Source of the DNA: Galbibacter sp048266365
Lineage (GTDB): Bacteria > Bacteroidota > Bacteroidia > Flavobacteriales > Flavobacteriaceae
Direction of reading: 5' to 3'
Length of the DNA: 64,000 bases
Assembly: GCF_048266365.1 (NCBI RefSeq)
Contig: NZ_JBLWZP010000004.1
Span: 340,083-404,082, forward strand
In this document: in pieces, positions 17,486-25,285 of the stretch
How positions within the stretch are numbered: the stretch's first letter is position 1
Layout of the letters: every line of letters starts with the position of its first letter
Notes under the pieces: generated by a model
Seen by the model: only the letters and a program-made list of their open reading frames with translations
Told to the model about the DNA's origin: nothing
Databases searched by the model: none
Position numbers and translations under genes: made by a program

Positions 17486-18109
17486 ATGAAAGGATTTAAA
17501 GTAATGGTATTATTGCTTATGAGTTTATGTATCTCATGTAATACGAATAATAAAGAGAAAGCTGATGATCAAAATCCAACCCATGTGGTGAGCAGCGATG
17601 AAGCCATCTCTGAAATGTCAATATACAATTTGCCTTCGCAATGGACGAATCAGGAAGCAGAGGACGTTAACTTCGTGGATTATCGTGGTAAGGTATTAGT
17701 GACTGTTATGATTTATACCTCCTGCCAGATCGCTTGTCCACGATTGGTGGCGGACATGCGGACCATTAAGGATCGTCTACCTGCGGATCAATTGGATAAG
17801 GTGAAAATGTTACTCATAAGTATTGATCCGAAGACCGATACTCCAGAGCGCCTAAAAGCTTTTGCCATGGAAAACAAGATGGATCAAGATCCTTGGGTAT
17901 TCTTGAGATCTACAGAGGCCAATACGCGTGAATTTGCAGCAGTGTTGGCGGTTAATTACCGCAAAATATCACCTGTTGATTTTTCGCACTCGAATATTAT
18001 CAGTGTGTTTAACGATAAAGGTGAACTCGCTTTTCAACAAGAAGGAATTAATGTCGGGCCTGATGCCATTGTTAAACAGGTTGAAAAGGCAATTGCAGCT
18101 ATGAAATAA
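17486..18109 (+). CDS. SCO1/SenC family lipoprotein
   Basis: A thioredoxin-fold copper chaperone of 207 residues. The signal segment ends in a lipobox (SLCISC), so it is a lipoprotein. The metal site is complete: Cys80 and Cys84 in CQIAC and His168 in DFSHSN. Sco proteins deliver copper to, or reduce thiols of, copper enzymes such as cytochrome oxidase CuA. Next to nirK it most plausibly serves NirK copper loading, which is an inference from context. Its 3' end converges on the minus-strand membrane protein gene with a 29-bp gap. Confidence 0.92.
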   Translation: MKGFKVMVLLLMSLCISCNTNNKEKADDQNPTHVVSSDEAISEMSIYNLPSQWTNQEAEDVNFVDYRGKVLVTVMIYTSCQIACPRLVADMRTIKDRLPADQLDKVKMLLISIDPKTDTPERLKAFAMENKMDQDPWVFLRSTEANTREFAAVLAVNYRKISPVDFSHSNIISVFNDKGELAFQQEGINVGPDAIVKQVEKAIAAMK

Positions 18110-18138
18110 GGAGTTAAGGCGCCATCTATGTCTTTGGG

Positions 18139-19362
18139 CTAGGTTGTTTCTGAGTTTGTGTTTAGGTTGATTTTAGCCACTGAGCTTTGCAGCACACTAA
18201 TGAGTAACATAAGTATACCCAGAACCAATAGGACACTTCCAATAAACAACCACATATAATATTGGGGTAGCCCAGAACCTAACCTAAGGATATAGATTAA
18301 ACCCTGAATGAAAAGAAGTAACTCCGTGGCGACTATTCCAGCTAGAAATAAATAGGCTCCCCATTTAAAACAAAAGAGACTGGATATTTTTAGACTCCGG
18401 TGGAAATAAGCAAAAAGCAAACTGCTGATAATACCTAGCATAAAGAGGTGGATAAATCCAATCACTAGATTTCGGTAAAGGTGTGCCTGTTCTGCTATAA
18501 ATGGCACACATGAAAATATTTGGGTAACTACTTTGACCATAAAACAAAAGACGGCAAAGCGGTATAGGTTTTTTACAAGTACGCTTTGAGTTTTCAGATA
18601 ACTATCAAGAGGTTTACACAGTAACTGCACTAAATAATACAACATCACCAGTTGTAGTAAAACACCTAAGGTGTTAATCCAGAAAAGCACACTAACATCC
18701 AAGTACCAACTAGCAGGAAATGCAAAGGTCAATATCGTAGATACGATGGCGAGTTTATAAACCTTATTAACCAAGGTGCTATTGGGTATCTGAAGTATTT
18801 TTAACAGCATAGATAGCACTGCAAATAAGAACCATCCATTGAATTGAAAATGGAGAAAATACTGAATTGCCAATTGGTATAATGGAGACGATTTTCCAAA
18901 TTGAGTAACCGTTGGCCCTAAACACCATACACCGATGGTGGAAAGTATCATAAATAAAAAGGCCCAACGCATAAATTTGTTAGCGGGGTTTGTAGGTTTA
19001 ATTTCTTTAAGACAGTAGTAGGCCAAAAAGTAACTGCAGAAGATATGTAGGGTAGAGAAGCTTATGGATATCGCCGCATAGCCTTGAAAAGGAAAACTAA
19101 ACAGCATCCCTAAAACGGCCAATTGAGTCACCCAAAACAAGCGTTTATATTTTTTTATAGAGCCTTTGATATACCAGCCTACAACAAAACATTGTATGGA
19201 TAGATAAACCCATCCTAACATAGCGATATGAGAATGCGCGTGGGTTAAAAATTTAAAATTAAAACCGGAAGTTGGATAGATATACAAGAACCGAAGGAAT
19301 AGTCCCAGTGTTGCGGCAATTAGAAAATTACTCAAAGACAGGCTCATGAATTTTTTTTCCAT
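18139..19362 (-). CDS. polytopic membrane protein with NO-reductase/heme-copper-oxidase-like histidine motifs
   Basis: A 407-residue protein with about 11-12 transmembrane helices that I cannot name. Three histidine segments stand out: THAHSHIAMLGWVYL (His41, 43, 45), YFLHFQFNGWFLF (His171) and FIHLFMLG (His305). By eye the second aligns with the VVHLWVEGFFEVF helix of the adjacent NO reductase (Asn replacing the FeB-ligand Glu), and the first with its WHTQLAIFW helix. The histidine pair (HH) that completes the FeB site in NorB is absent. It may be a divergent heme protein or heme/NO sensor; NnrS-type proteins are another option. Location between sco and ric supports a denitrification role. 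Confidence 0.75.
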   Translation of the reverse strand: MEKKFMSLSLSNFLIAATLGLFLRFLYIYPTSGFNFKFLTHAHSHIAMLGWVYLSIQCFVVGWYIKGSIKKYKRLFWVTQLAVLGMLFSFPFQGYAAISISFSTLHIFCSYFLAYYCLKEIKPTNPANKFMRWAFLFMILSTIGVWCLGPTVTQFGKSSPLYQLAIQYFLHFQFNGWFLFAVLSMLLKILQIPNSTLVNKVYKLAIVSTILTFAFPASWYLDVSVLFWINTLGVLLQLVMLYYLVQLLCKPLDSYLKTQSVLVKNLYRFAVFCFMVKVVTQIFSCVPFIAEQAHLYRNLVIGFIHLFMLGIISSLLFAYFHRSLKISSLFCFKWGAYLFLAGIVATELLLFIQGLIYILRLGSGLPQYYMWLFIGSVLLVLGILMLLISVLQSSVAKINLNTNSETT

Positions 19363-19484
19363 TACATGGAGGTATCAGGATGAATTTTGGTTGGCATAAA
19401 GGTATAAAAGTTGCCACTAAGTTGGATGATATGGAGCTGAAAGATTTGATGAAACCTAGGATTTTTTAACTTAAAATTAAATAA

Positions 19485-19522
19485 CCATAAGTGACTCAAG
19501 GGTAAAGTCGAATCACTTATGG
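19485..19522. repeat. inverted repeat with 10-bp arms in the ric/membrane-protein gap
   Basis: CCATAAGTGA and TCACTTATGG pair perfectly across an 18-base loop. The repeat lies in the 258-bp interval between ric and the membrane protein gene. There is no T-run on either side, so it is either a transcript stem or a protein-binding site. Confidence 0.45.
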
Positions 19523-19580
19523 CAGAACAAACTTAGGAACAAAAACTCAAAACAAATCGTCCATCAAGAGCTCTTTTTAG

Positions 19581-19603
19581 TAACAAAAGCAATGCTTTTG
19601 TTA
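19581..19603. repeat. 23-bp palindrome downstream of ric
   Basis: Arms TAACAAAAGCA and TGCTTTTGTTA pair perfectly around a single central base. It begins 18 bp beyond the ric stop and could be a terminator stem for norB-ric, although no U-rich tract follows on the minus strand, or an operator. Confidence 0.45.
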
Positions 19604-19620
19604 TGGTTTGGTGCTGAGTT

Positions 19621-20343
19621 TTAAACCAAAGCACTCTCTAATTCAATAGCCCTAGGAAACAGAATATTGTTTTCCAAGTGGATATGCCTGTGGAGGTCTT
19701 TTTCAAATTCATCCAACATGGCATAGGTAATTCTATAGGTGTTGCACGCATCTGCTGGAGGGGTGTAATTGCTAGATAATTCACTAATCTTGACAAATCG
19801 ATCTCCCTCGTTCTCATGTTCCTGCATCATCATAGCGATTGGATTTTTAACGGTTCCAAACCCTGGAGGCGTCCATGTTGTACCCTGATTTTGGGTGATT
19901 TCCATTTTTTTGATCTGTGGGAAGAGCATAAGCTCTTCTTTTTTCATATGAGCCGCAAGATCACCCGCGGTGTATTGGAAATGTTCGTGAATTTCAAAAA
20001 GTTCCGGATGTGCCTCTCCATGTACCTTGCAAAGCTTTGCTAAGAATTGTAAAAGGATTGGACTCTTTTCCTCTATATAGCGGTGATGCGTAGGGACGAT
20101 ATGATCGACAAGTTTGGCTAAAGACCAAGTCCTTGGATCGTCAACACCTCTTTCTGCTGTTTCTAGGGCTTCTCTTAGCTCAGCTTCCAGTTTATTCGGA
20201 TCGATATTTTTCTTCTCACACACATCATTAATTACTCTGTTACCCCGGCAACAAAAATCTATTCCGTGGTTGTAAAACACTGCGGCAGTTCTAAAATTTT
20301 CTGCCACGACTTCACCAATGGTTTCTTTCATTATATTTTCCAT
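19621..20343 (-). CDS. ric: iron-sulfur cluster repair di-iron protein (Ric/YtfE/ScdA)
   Basis: Ric repairs iron-sulfur clusters damaged by nitric oxide or peroxide. The N-terminal ScdA domain has the signature FYNHGIDFCCRGNR; the C-terminal hemerythrin-like four-helix domain (about 80-235) carries the di-iron histidines and glutamates in HHRYIEEK, KEELMLFPQI, QEHENEGDRF and HRHIHLENNILFPRA. 240 residues is the family length. It starts 7 bp after norB on the same strand, so NO removal and NO-damage repair are co-expressed. An alternative start four codons downstream is possible. Confidence 0.95.
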   Translation of the reverse strand: MENIMKETIGEVVAENFRTAAVFYNHGIDFCCRGNRVINDVCEKKNIDPNKLEAELREALETAERGVDDPRTWSLAKLVDHIVPTHHRYIEEKSPILLQFLAKLCKVHGEAHPELFEIHEHFQYTAGDLAAHMKKEELMLFPQIKKMEITQNQGTTWTPPGFGTVKNPIAMMMQEHENEGDRFVKISELSSNYTPPADACNTYRITYAMLDEFEKDLHRHIHLENNILFPRAIELESALV

Positions 20344-20350
20344 GACTGTA

Positions 20351-22594
20351 CTATTTTGAATTAATTTTATTTTTAATAGTTAAATCGAATACGAAATAAC
20401 AACAACTTAGAATTCCAATTGCAAATATGACATCACCAAAGGTTCTCAACCATTTCAAGGTGATCATTGTTGGATGCTGCATGAGCTCAGAGGATCTCGC
20501 ATACCACATACCGTGTTCGATACTTTCAACTGCTTGCCATACTCCGATAGGAAGTAGACTTAGAAGTGCCATACCGAGCAATCCGATGTTTAATGACCAG
20601 AACGTGATGCCAATTAAGCGATCATTCCATTTTACATTTCTGTATAAGCTCCTTAGGACAAAGAGCATCAAACCAATACCTAACATTCCGTAGACACCAA
20701 ACAGTGCAGTGTGTGCGTGAAGTGCGGTGGTGTTTAGACCTTGGATGTAATACAGGGCAATCGGTGGATTAATAATAAATCCGAAGACCCCAGCTCCAAG
20801 GAAGTTCCAGAACGCCACAGCGATCATAAAGTAGATAGGCCATTTGTAGTCCTTTATCCATTGTGTAGATTTGGTTACTTTATAGTTGTGATAAGCCTCA
20901 TATCCTATGAGTGTTAAAGGAACGACTTCTAAGGCGCTAAAAGTGGCTCCAAGAGCCATGACTGCTGTTGGTGTTCCACTGAAGTATAAATGGTGGAAGG
21001 TTCCTAAAATACCTCCAGACATAAATACAATAGTAGCAATAAGAACGTTTAATGTTGCTGTTTTGGTTTTTAAAAGACCAAGTCTTACAAAAAGGAAGGC
21101 GATTACCACAGTGGCAAAGACTTCGAAAAATCCTTCTACCCATAAGTGAACAACCCACCATCTCCAGTATTCAGCAATAGCCAAGTTTGTTTGTCTTCCC
21201 CACATGAGTCCTGCTCCGTAGAATAACGCGATGGCACAACAAGATATCAGGAATAAAATGATGAGGTTTTTTTCCGCTGTTTTTTGTCTTATAATGGCAA
21301 TTAGAGGTCGAATCATTAAAGCCAACCAAATAAATAAACCAACAAACAAGAATAACTGCCAGAACCTTCCTAGATCCACATATTCATACCCTTGGTGTCC
21401 AAACCAAAAGTTGTCAATAAGGTCTAGTTTTTGCATCACACCCATCCATTGTCCAATCATAGATCCTACTACGATAACCAATAAGGAGAAGAAGAGTAGG
21501 TGTACGCCTAGACTTTGGTATTTAGGATCTTTCCCGGAAACTGCAGGTGCTATATATAGTCCGGTTGCCAACCAAGCAGTAGCAATCCAGAAAATCGCAA
21601 GTTGGGTGTGCCAAGTTCTTGAGACAGCATATGGAAGGAACTGATCTAGTGGAATACCGTATAAGCCATCACCTTCAACCCCATAATGAGCCGTAATAAT
21701 TCCAAGTAACATTTGGAGAACCATCAGCAGACATACCACCCAGAAATAGTTCTTGGTTAATTTCATAGAAGGTGTAATCCCTTGTTTGAGAAGTGGATCT
21801 TCAGCAGGTCTTAGCATTTCTTCGTCACCTCCAGATCTTACATGGTGAAACACCATCACACCAATACATAAAATAAGTAGTATGATACTCACGCCGGACC
21901 ATGCTAATAGCTCAGTGGTAGCTTTGTTACCTACCAAATCATCTGCCGGCCAGTTGTGGGTATAACTCACCTTTGAATCAGGACGCTCTGTAACCGTTGC
22001 CCAGGTTGCCCAAAAGAAGAATGCGTTAAGTTGCTTTAGCTTCTCGGGATCCTTAAGAGAGTTCTTTGGAATAGCATAATCCTGCCTAAGTTTATCAAAC
22101 TCGGGATCATCAGTAAATAGTGCGCTATAATAAGAGGACAGTTCTTCTATTGCGTTTGCACGCTCCTCAGATATCGTAATAACTTCACTACTTTTTTCAA
22201 AGGTGTTTTTTCGAATGTATTCCTGAAGTACTACTTTTAAAGCAGCCTGCTGTGCTGGAGTTGCCTGCTGATAATCCTTGTTGTATTCTTGGTGAGAATA
22301 TTGATCGAGGATCAATAGTGCCTCACGGTGCAGCCAGTCAGCAGTCCAGTCAGGTGCCTGATAGGCTCCGTGACCCCATATTGATCCAACTTCCTGACCT
22401 CCTATACTTTGCCAGACATTTTGGCCATCTAAGATGTCTTGTTCAGTAAAGATAACTGTTCCATCTTCGGTTTGTACAGATTTTGGAACTGGGGGCATTT
22501 CTTGGTAAATTTCAAATCCGTAATATCCCAAGACTCCAAAGGAGAGTATCATTACGGCCGAAAATAATATCCATAGTTTTCGTTCTTTGTTCAT
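20351..22594 (-). CDS. norB: quinol-dependent nitric oxide reductase (qNor)
   Basis: This single-subunit NO reductase reduces NO to N2O with quinol as donor. At 747 residues it has the N-terminal NorC-like extension (about 1-250, beginning with one membrane helix and lacking a heme c CxxCH), then the 12-helix NorB core. Heme and FeB ligands can be read: His329 (RTWHTQ), His483 and Glu487 (HLWVE), His534-His535 (FHHLYFSG), and His626 and His628 (HAHTALFG). The gene is followed by ric (7-bp gap) and preceded by an Rrf2-type operator in the 64 bp between it and the rrf2 stop. Confidence 0.96.
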   Translation of the reverse strand: MNKERKLWILFSAVMILSFGVLGYYGFEIYQEMPPVPKSVQTEDGTVIFTEQDILDGQNVWQSIGGQEVGSIWGHGAYQAPDWTADWLHREALLILDQYSHQEYNKDYQQATPAQQAALKVVLQEYIRKNTFEKSSEVITISEERANAIEELSSYYSALFTDDPEFDKLRQDYAIPKNSLKDPEKLKQLNAFFFWATWATVTERPDSKVSYTHNWPADDLVGNKATTELLAWSGVSIILLILCIGVMVFHHVRSGGDEEMLRPAEDPLLKQGITPSMKLTKNYFWVVCLLMVLQMLLGIITAHYGVEGDGLYGIPLDQFLPYAVSRTWHTQLAIFWIATAWLATGLYIAPAVSGKDPKYQSLGVHLLFFSLLVIVVGSMIGQWMGVMQKLDLIDNFWFGHQGYEYVDLGRFWQLFLFVGLFIWLALMIRPLIAIIRQKTAEKNLIILFLISCCAIALFYGAGLMWGRQTNLAIAEYWRWWVVHLWVEGFFEVFATVVIAFLFVRLGLLKTKTATLNVLIATIVFMSGGILGTFHHLYFSGTPTAVMALGATFSALEVVPLTLIGYEAYHNYKVTKSTQWIKDYKWPIYFMIAVAFWNFLGAGVFGFIINPPIALYYIQGLNTTALHAHTALFGVYGMLGIGLMLFVLRSLYRNVKWNDRLIGITFWSLNIGLLGMALLSLLPIGVWQAVESIEHGMWYARSSELMQHPTMITLKWLRTFGDVIFAIGILSCCYFVFDLTIKNKINSK

Positions 22595-22609
22595 TGCTTA
22601 TAGTTCATT

Positions 22610-22633
22610 AAATCGGACAATTATGTCCTATTT
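22610..22633. promoter_or_regulatory. candidate Rrf2 (NsrR-like) operator at norB-ric
   Basis: Arms AAATCGGACA and TGTCCTATTT pair at 9 of 10 positions around the spacer ATTA. Arm length, spacer length and core GACA-N4-TGTC are the same as in the nirK site. It begins 16 bp upstream of the norB ATG. Confidence 0.65.
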
Positions 22634-22658
22634 TACTTTAAATTTTTTTAAATCGTTG

Positions 22659-23093
22659 TTAAATCTTTAAAACAGTTGTTCCATCGTCAAGCTTAAGCGC
22701 GAGTTCTTTTAAAGAAGTGCTTTCCAACATTACTTTTAAATTTTCGCGAACAACTTTGAATTTATCATGAATAGGGCAAGGGTTAAGCTCATCACACTTT
22801 ACAAGTCCCAGGCCACATCCTTTATAAACATCATCACTATCTATAGCATTGACGATTTGAGATAATTTAAGTTCTTCAGGATTGTGAATTTCGAAGCCTC
22901 CTCTGGCGCCCTTTATGGAGGTGACCACCTGGTTTCTAGCTAAATCTTGTAATATTTTAGCTGTAAATGCAACGGGTGAATCGATCTCGGCTGCAATTTC
23001 TTTTAAACTCACTCGCGTATTTCTAAGCGAATTTTGTGTAATATAAATTGCTGCTTTAATTCCGTATTCACATGCCTTTGAAAACATAAACAT
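22659..23093 (-). CDS. Rrf2 family transcriptional regulator (NsrR-like)
   Basis: A 144-residue Rrf2 protein: winged helix (about 5-70, with SLKEIAAEIDSPVAFTAKIL recognition region and GARGGFEI wing) and a metal-binding loop with Cys93, Cys100 and Cys106, the three-cysteine pattern that holds a [2Fe-2S] or [4Fe-4S] cluster in NsrR and IscR. It lies directly upstream of norB-ric, and operator-like repeats occur at nirK, norB and its own promoter, so an NO-responsive repressor role is likely. IscR-type function is less likely since no isc or suf genes are nearby. The second ATG (23087) may be the real start. Confidence 0.9.
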   Translation of the reverse strand: MFMFSKACEYGIKAAIYITQNSLRNTRVSLKEIAAEIDSPVAFTAKILQDLARNQVVTSIKGARGGFEIHNPEELKLSQIVNAIDSDDVYKGCGLGLVKCDELNPCPIHDKFKVVRENLKVMLESTSLKELALKLDDGTTVLKI

Positions 23094-23107
23094 CTTTTTT
23101 ATTGGTA

Positions 23108-23139
23108 CAAATATACACTGAAAATTTAATTAGGACAAA
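23108..23139 (-). promoter_or_regulatory. promoter of the Rrf2 regulator gene
   Basis: Read on the minus strand, TTTG (23139-23136) and TATATTTG (23115-23108) are separated by 20 bp, a good match to the flavobacterial TTG/TAnnTTTG promoter. The predicted start is about 10-16 bp before the start codon, so the leader is very short. Confidence 0.6.
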
Positions 23140-23151
23140 AATATCTTATTT
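23128..23151. promoter_or_regulatory. weaker Rrf2-type operator at the rrf2 promoter
   Basis: Arms AATTAGGACA and TATCTTATTT around spacer AAAA. The left arm differs from the consensus AAATAGGACA at one base and the right arm from TGTCCTATTT at two. It overlaps the -33 element of the rrf2 promoter, fitting autorepression. Confidence 0.5.
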
Positions 23152-23155
23152 AAAT

Positions 23156-25285
23156 TTAATCTATCAAAATCTCCAAAATTGTTATGGCTGCCTCACTGAT
23201 TTTAGTACCTGGACCAAATACGGCTACCACACCATTATCAAATAAAAATTCATAATCTTTTTTGGGAATAACACCACCGACGATAACCATGATATCTTCT
23301 CTTTGGTATTTTTTTAAAGCCGCCATTATCTCTGGAACTAGGGTTTTATGCCCTCCAGCCAGAGAGGAGATCCCTAGGATGTGAACGTCGTTTTCTACAG
23401 CCTGTTTCACGGCTTCTGTCGGGCTTTGAAACAAGGCGCCTATATCCACATCAAATCCGATATCTGCATAACCTGTTGCAACCACTTTGGCGCCTCTATC
23501 ATGGCCATCTTGTCCCATTTTGGCAATCATAATACGCGGTCTTCGTCCGTCTTGCTCTGCAAAGCGATCTGCGAGTGCTCTAGCTTTTTCAAAGCTGCTA
23601 TCTTTTTTCACTTCCTTGGCATATACGCCGCTGAACGATTGTACTTGAGCCTTATAACGTCCGAAACTGTTTTCAAGGGCCGTTGAAATTTCACCTAAAG
23701 TAGCACGCTCTCTTGCGGCATTAATAGTTAAATCTAATAAATTTCCTTGGCCTGATTGTGCTACCTGTTCGATTTTCTGTAAACAATCCTGTACTTTGGC
23801 ATTGTCTCTGTTTTTCTTAAGTTGTTCTAGGCGTTGGATCTGACCTTGGCGTACTGCGTGATTATCTACTTCTAGTACTTCCAAAAAGTCTTCATCAGGT
23901 GATATGTATTTGTTGACACCTATGATCAGGTCTTGGTCGCTATCAATTCTGGCTTGTTTTCGAGCTGCGGCTTGTTCGATACGCATTTTAGGGATACCTG
24001 AGCTAATCGCCTTGGTCATCCCACCAAGCGATTCAATCTCCTGTATATGTTGCCATGCTTTTTGTGCGATATCTGCCGTGAGTCGCTCTACATAGTAACT
24101 TCCTGCCCATGGATCCACCGTTTTGGTAATTCCAGTTTCCAATTGCAAATACAATTGGGTGTTTCTGGCAATCCTAGCCGAAAAGTCGGACGGAAGGGCT
24201 ATGGCTTCATCCAAGGCATTGGTGTGCAGGGATTGTGTGCCTCCAAATGCTGCGGCGGCAGCCTCTATACACGTTCTAGCAACATTGTTAAAGGGGTCTT
24301 GCTCCGTTAAACTCCATCCACTGGTTTGGCTATGCGCTCTAAGTGCGCTGGACTTGTCTTTTTTGGGATTGAATTGTCGCAGTAGTTTGGCCCATAGCAT
24401 TCTACCTGCCCTTAATTTGGCTATTTCCATAAAGTGATTCATCCCGATTCCCCAGAAAAATGAAAGTCTGGGTGCAAAAACATCAATATCCATCCCAGCG
24501 GATAGTCCTGTTTTTATGTATTCTAGTCCATTGGCCAAGGTATAGGCTAGCTCAATATCTGCTGTCGCTCCTGCTTCTTGCATATGATAACCAGAGATGC
24601 TGATACTGTTAAACTTTGGCATTTTACGACTGGTGTATTCAAAAATATCGGCAATAATCTTGATCGATGGTTCGGGTGGATAGATATAAGTATTGCGCAC
24701 CATAAACTCTTTGAGAATATCATTCTGAATGGTCCCCGAGAGTTGATCTGGCGATACGCCTTGTTCTTGAGCCGCAATGATATAAAATGCCATAATAGGT
24801 AGCACTGCGCCATTCATGGTCATGGAAACCGAAATCTGATCTAGTGGGATTTGGTCGAATAATACTTTCATATCCTCCACACTGTCAATGGCGACTCCTG
24901 CTTTTCCCACGTCAGCATTCACCCTAGGGTGATCCGAATCATATCCTCTGTGGGTTGCTAGATCAAAGGCAACAGACAGTCCTCTTTGTCCGGCGGCGAG
25001 GTTTCTTCTGTAAAACGCATTGCTTTCTTCTGCTGTTGAAAAACCGGCATATTGTCTAATAGTCCATGGCTTTCTCACATACATTGTGGTATATGGACCA
25101 CGTAAATAGGGAGGAAAACCAGCAGTAAAATTTAGATGATCCAGCTGTGCAATATCGTCTTTTGTATACAGCTGTTTTAGGCTAATATTTTCAGCGGTAT
25201 TATATTCAGTATTGTTTGTTTGAGCCTTTGGGCCGTATAATGTGTCAAACTTCAACTCAAGCTCTTGGAAATCTTTCCTGTTCAT
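23156..25285 (-). CDS. mutB: methylmalonyl-CoA mutase, large subunit
   Basis: The catalytic subunit of adenosylcobalamin-dependent methylmalonyl-CoA mutase, which interconverts (R)-methylmalonyl-CoA and succinyl-CoA. The N-terminal TIM barrel shows TMYVRKPWTIRQYAGFS and GYHMQEAGATADIELA substrate-binding segments; the C-terminal B12-binding domain (about 575-709) contains DGHDRGAKVV with the cobalt-coordinating His, then SSLAGGH and VGGVIP. 709 residues is the usual length. It overlaps the small subunit stop by 4 bp (ATGA), so the two are translationally coupled. I saw no cobalamin riboswitch upstream of the pair. Confidence 0.96.
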   Translation of the reverse strand: MNRKDFQELELKFDTLYGPKAQTNNTEYNTAENISLKQLYTKDDIAQLDHLNFTAGFPPYLRGPYTTMYVRKPWTIRQYAGFSTAEESNAFYRRNLAAGQRGLSVAFDLATHRGYDSDHPRVNADVGKAGVAIDSVEDMKVLFDQIPLDQISVSMTMNGAVLPIMAFYIIAAQEQGVSPDQLSGTIQNDILKEFMVRNTYIYPPEPSIKIIADIFEYTSRKMPKFNSISISGYHMQEAGATADIELAYTLANGLEYIKTGLSAGMDIDVFAPRLSFFWGIGMNHFMEIAKLRAGRMLWAKLLRQFNPKKDKSSALRAHSQTSGWSLTEQDPFNNVARTCIEAAAAAFGGTQSLHTNALDEAIALPSDFSARIARNTQLYLQLETGITKTVDPWAGSYYVERLTADIAQKAWQHIQEIESLGGMTKAISSGIPKMRIEQAAARKQARIDSDQDLIIGVNKYISPDEDFLEVLEVDNHAVRQGQIQRLEQLKKNRDNAKVQDCLQKIEQVAQSGQGNLLDLTINAARERATLGEISTALENSFGRYKAQVQSFSGVYAKEVKKDSSFEKARALADRFAEQDGRRPRIMIAKMGQDGHDRGAKVVATGYADIGFDVDIGALFQSPTEAVKQAVENDVHILGISSLAGGHKTLVPEIMAALKKYQREDIMVIVGGVIPKKDYEFLFDNGVVAVFGPGTKISEAAITILEILID

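Noticed and set aside
19363..19484. Rrf2-type operator upstream of the membrane protein at 18139
   Set aside because: I looked for the GACA-N4-TGTC repeat in this interval and did not find it, so I do not include this gene in the proposed regulon.
21231..21644. 137-codon open frame antisense to norB
   Set aside because: It lies entirely inside the well-supported norB frame and its product is basic, low in structure and has no motif; it is a shadow of the hydrophobic codons on the other strand.
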